Assembly: GCA_021234155.1 (NCBI GenBank)
Contig: JAJEKV010000027.1
Coordinates: forward strand, 15,530,891 to 15,594,890
Length of the DNA: 64,000 bases
Direction of reading: 5' to 3'
Origin: Isoetes taiwanensis
Lineage: Eukaryota; Streptophyta; Lycopodiopsida; Isoetales; Isoetaceae
Shown: piece by piece, positions 62,706 through 64,000 of the stretch
Layout: every line of letters starts with the position of its first letter
Position numbering within the stretch: the first letter of the stretch is position 1
The notes under the pieces: generated by a model
Databases searched by the model: none
What the model was told of the DNA's origin: nothing
What the model saw: only the letters and a program-made list of their open reading frames with translations
Translations under genes and position numbers: made by a program

Positions 62706-63722
62706 ATGGCGAGTAGTGTATCAGTCTTCCCCTTTAGCTCTTGTCGCCTTGATCTATCCAGATCTAGTTCATTCTTATATTCGAGCTATCCTCAGTTTAA
62801 TGGATTGCGAACTATCAAAACCCACAAATCCTCTTTTGCATCAGTCAAAACTCAATCGGATCTCAAACTCATTTGCACTATCCCTGAAAAATGCCATCCT
62901 GAGATTGGCACCATTCGAGAACGCGATCATTCTTGGTTCAGATGCTATATTCAAAGTTCTCCACTTGAAGCAGCAGATTTTGCTAGTCTCATGTTGTCCA
63001 TGGCTCCCCTTGAAGATGCCACTAATCTACTCAAATTTTGCCTTTCCGTGGTGCCCTTCGATGACCATTTGGACCATTTTTTGGAGAATAGTGAGAAACT
63101 AATGAATATGGCAACTGAGATCTTGGAAGGTAAAAACATGAAGTTATGTAAAAATCCCCTCCCCTTCATGGAAATGTTTGAAGACTTTTGTAGAGGAGTG
63201 AGAAATCACGCAACAGAAGTGCAATGGGAGAGGTTTGTGAAGAATTTCAAGCTCTACTTGGAAGGGGTGAAGGAGCAAGAGAACCTAAAGGTTGCACCAA
63301 ATTTGGGACCACCAAGCATTCCTGTCTACATGAGAATTAGAAACAAGGTAACAGCAATTCATCCAGAGTGGTGTTTGTTACCACAGATGCTGGGGATAGA
63401 GGTGGATGATGAGATCTGGAATCACGAGAGTCTGGTGGAATTACAGAGGCTGGTGTCGGATCACCATGTAGTTGTGAATGATGTGATGTTATTTCACAAG
63501 GACGATGGATTAATGTGGAACCTAACGTCAATTCTCATAAAAAGTCGAGGCTGTAGTATGAGGGAGGCAGTGGCTGTGTCTTGTATGATTGCTGAACAGA
63601 TTGAGCATGAATTTCTTCATCGTCTTCATGAATTCAAGGCATCTGATTTGGTCCGCAATAAAAAACAGCTCCTTGCATTTCTGGACCTCCTTCCTTTTCA
63701 GATTTCTGGACACCTTACTTGA
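62706..63722 (+). CDS. Microbial-type terpene synthase-like protein (MTPSL)
   Basis: An intronless 338-codon frame. I chose ATG 62706; a TTG five codons upstream is not needed. The first ~50 residues are Ser-rich and poor in acid (M-A-S-S-V-S-V-F-P-F-S-S), like a plastid transit peptide. The class I site follows: D-D-H-L-D at residues 119-123 (63060-63074), the DDxxD Mg2+ ligand. N-D-V-M-L-F-H-K-D at 258-266 stands in the place of the NSE motif, with Leu for Ser/Thr and Asp for Glu. R-x-R-N-K, L-P-Q-M-L-G and the helices around them match microbial and MTPSL enzymes, which ionise prenyl diphosphates to make mono- or sesquiterpenes. The frame ends S-G-H-L-T-stop, where relatives continue into a G-N-L-x-W ... 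R-Y tail. The TGA could be a mutated Trp codon. So the fold is clear but activity is doubtful. Confidence 0.85.
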   Translation: MASSVSVFPFSSCRLDLSRSSSFLYSSYPQFNGLRTIKTHKSSFASVKTQSDLKLICTIPEKCHPEIGTIRERDHSWFRCYIQSSPLEAADFASLMLSMAPLEDATNLLKFCLSVVPFDDHLDHFLENSEKLMNMATEILEGKNMKLCKNPLPFMEMFEDFCRGVRNHATEVQWERFVKNFKLYLEGVKEQENLKVAPNLGPPSIPVYMRIRNKVTAIHPEWCLLPQMLGIEVDDEIWNHESLVELQRLVSDHHVVVNDVMLFHKDDGLMWNLTSILIKSRGCSMREAVAVSCMIAEQIEHEFLHRLHEFKASDLVRNKKQLLAFLDLLPFQISGHLT

Positions 63723-64000
63723 CTCTCTCGAAATCCATCTTATGGTTCTCATCTCCTAATGAAGGATGGTCAGCATACCTTTATTTCTTTTGAAGACCTC
63801 GTCTAGATGAAGGATAACACATTTTATCACAACTCGTTCGATTGCAATATATTGGTCAATATAAAAAATCTTAATATGTCCTTGCAAGAACGTTTGTTGA
63901 TGATCCATCATGGATTGATGGGACTACCTGCTCTCCTCATTGGAGCATCATGTTATGAATATGATAGCTCGGGGGAGTGGTCTTGGATGTTAGTCTTGGT
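63723..64000 (+). other. Downstream of the terpene synthase
   Basis: The same frame stays open for about 27 codons past the TGA, including S-R-N-P-S-Y, consistent with a former C-terminal tail. Otherwise AT-rich DNA to the window end; no other gene is seen. Confidence 0.4.

Overview
This window looks like land-plant nuclear DNA that is almost entirely nested transposable elements, with one convincing host-type gene at the right edge. That gene (62706-63722) is a microbial-type terpene synthase-like (MTPSL) protein. MTPSL genes are known from bryophytes, lycophytes and ferns but not from seed plants. Together with retrotransposons of 11-13 kb stacked inside one another, this suggests a large-genome non-seed plant, a lycophyte or fern. 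The species cannot be read from the sequence.

Left half (1-39.4 kb). A minus-strand LINE is split in two: its 3' half lies at 1-3160 and its 5' half at 37546-39444. Between them sits a DNA transposon, 3161-37545, bounded by 26-bp terminal inverted repeats. Removing it with one TA restores the LINE endonuclease reading frame. Without its own insertions this transposon is about 10.1 kb. It carries a small 80-aa gene (3439), a decayed second copy (17023), a minus-strand gene with a DUF7869-type RNase H-like core, and a divergent plus-strand gene whose C terminus resembles DNA amino-methyltransferases. The introns and 5' regions of the divergent pair hold ten copies of a 16-bp dyad, SATCGC-N4-GCGATY.

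Two LTR retrotransposons later landed in it. RT1 (3736-16831, TSD GTAAG) is a Ty3/gypsy chromovirus. It carries upstream of gag a histone H3-like gene (MARTKQT tail, large insert, complete H3 fold) and an unrecognised 424-codon open frame with its own TATA box. RT2 (18647-29780, TSD AGGAG) is a gypsy element without a chromodomain. It interrupts the DUF7869 gene, whose frame is continuous across the empty site.

Right half (39.4-62 kb). Dimeric ~178-bp repeats and a truncated copia element precede a PIF/Harbinger element. Its transposase (42061-42891) has two in-frame TGA codons. Its Myb/SANT partner gene is spread over exons at 61776-62023, 53066-53241, 51234-51345 and 42766-43382. The introns of that partner have been invaded by a full-length L1-type LINE (43447-51217, 12-13-bp TSD), a captured galactan galactosyltransferase (GT92/GALS-like) fragment, a small oligo(A)-tailed retroposon, and a block with a RING-like gene, an FCP1/NIF-like phosphatase gene and a second transposase-like gene (57383-60458).

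Most coding units are broken by frameshifts or stops. The longer intact frames are the 80-aa gene, the 424-codon RT1 frame, LINE ORF1, the LINE endonuclease/RT N-terminal half, the GALS fragment and the terpene synthase.
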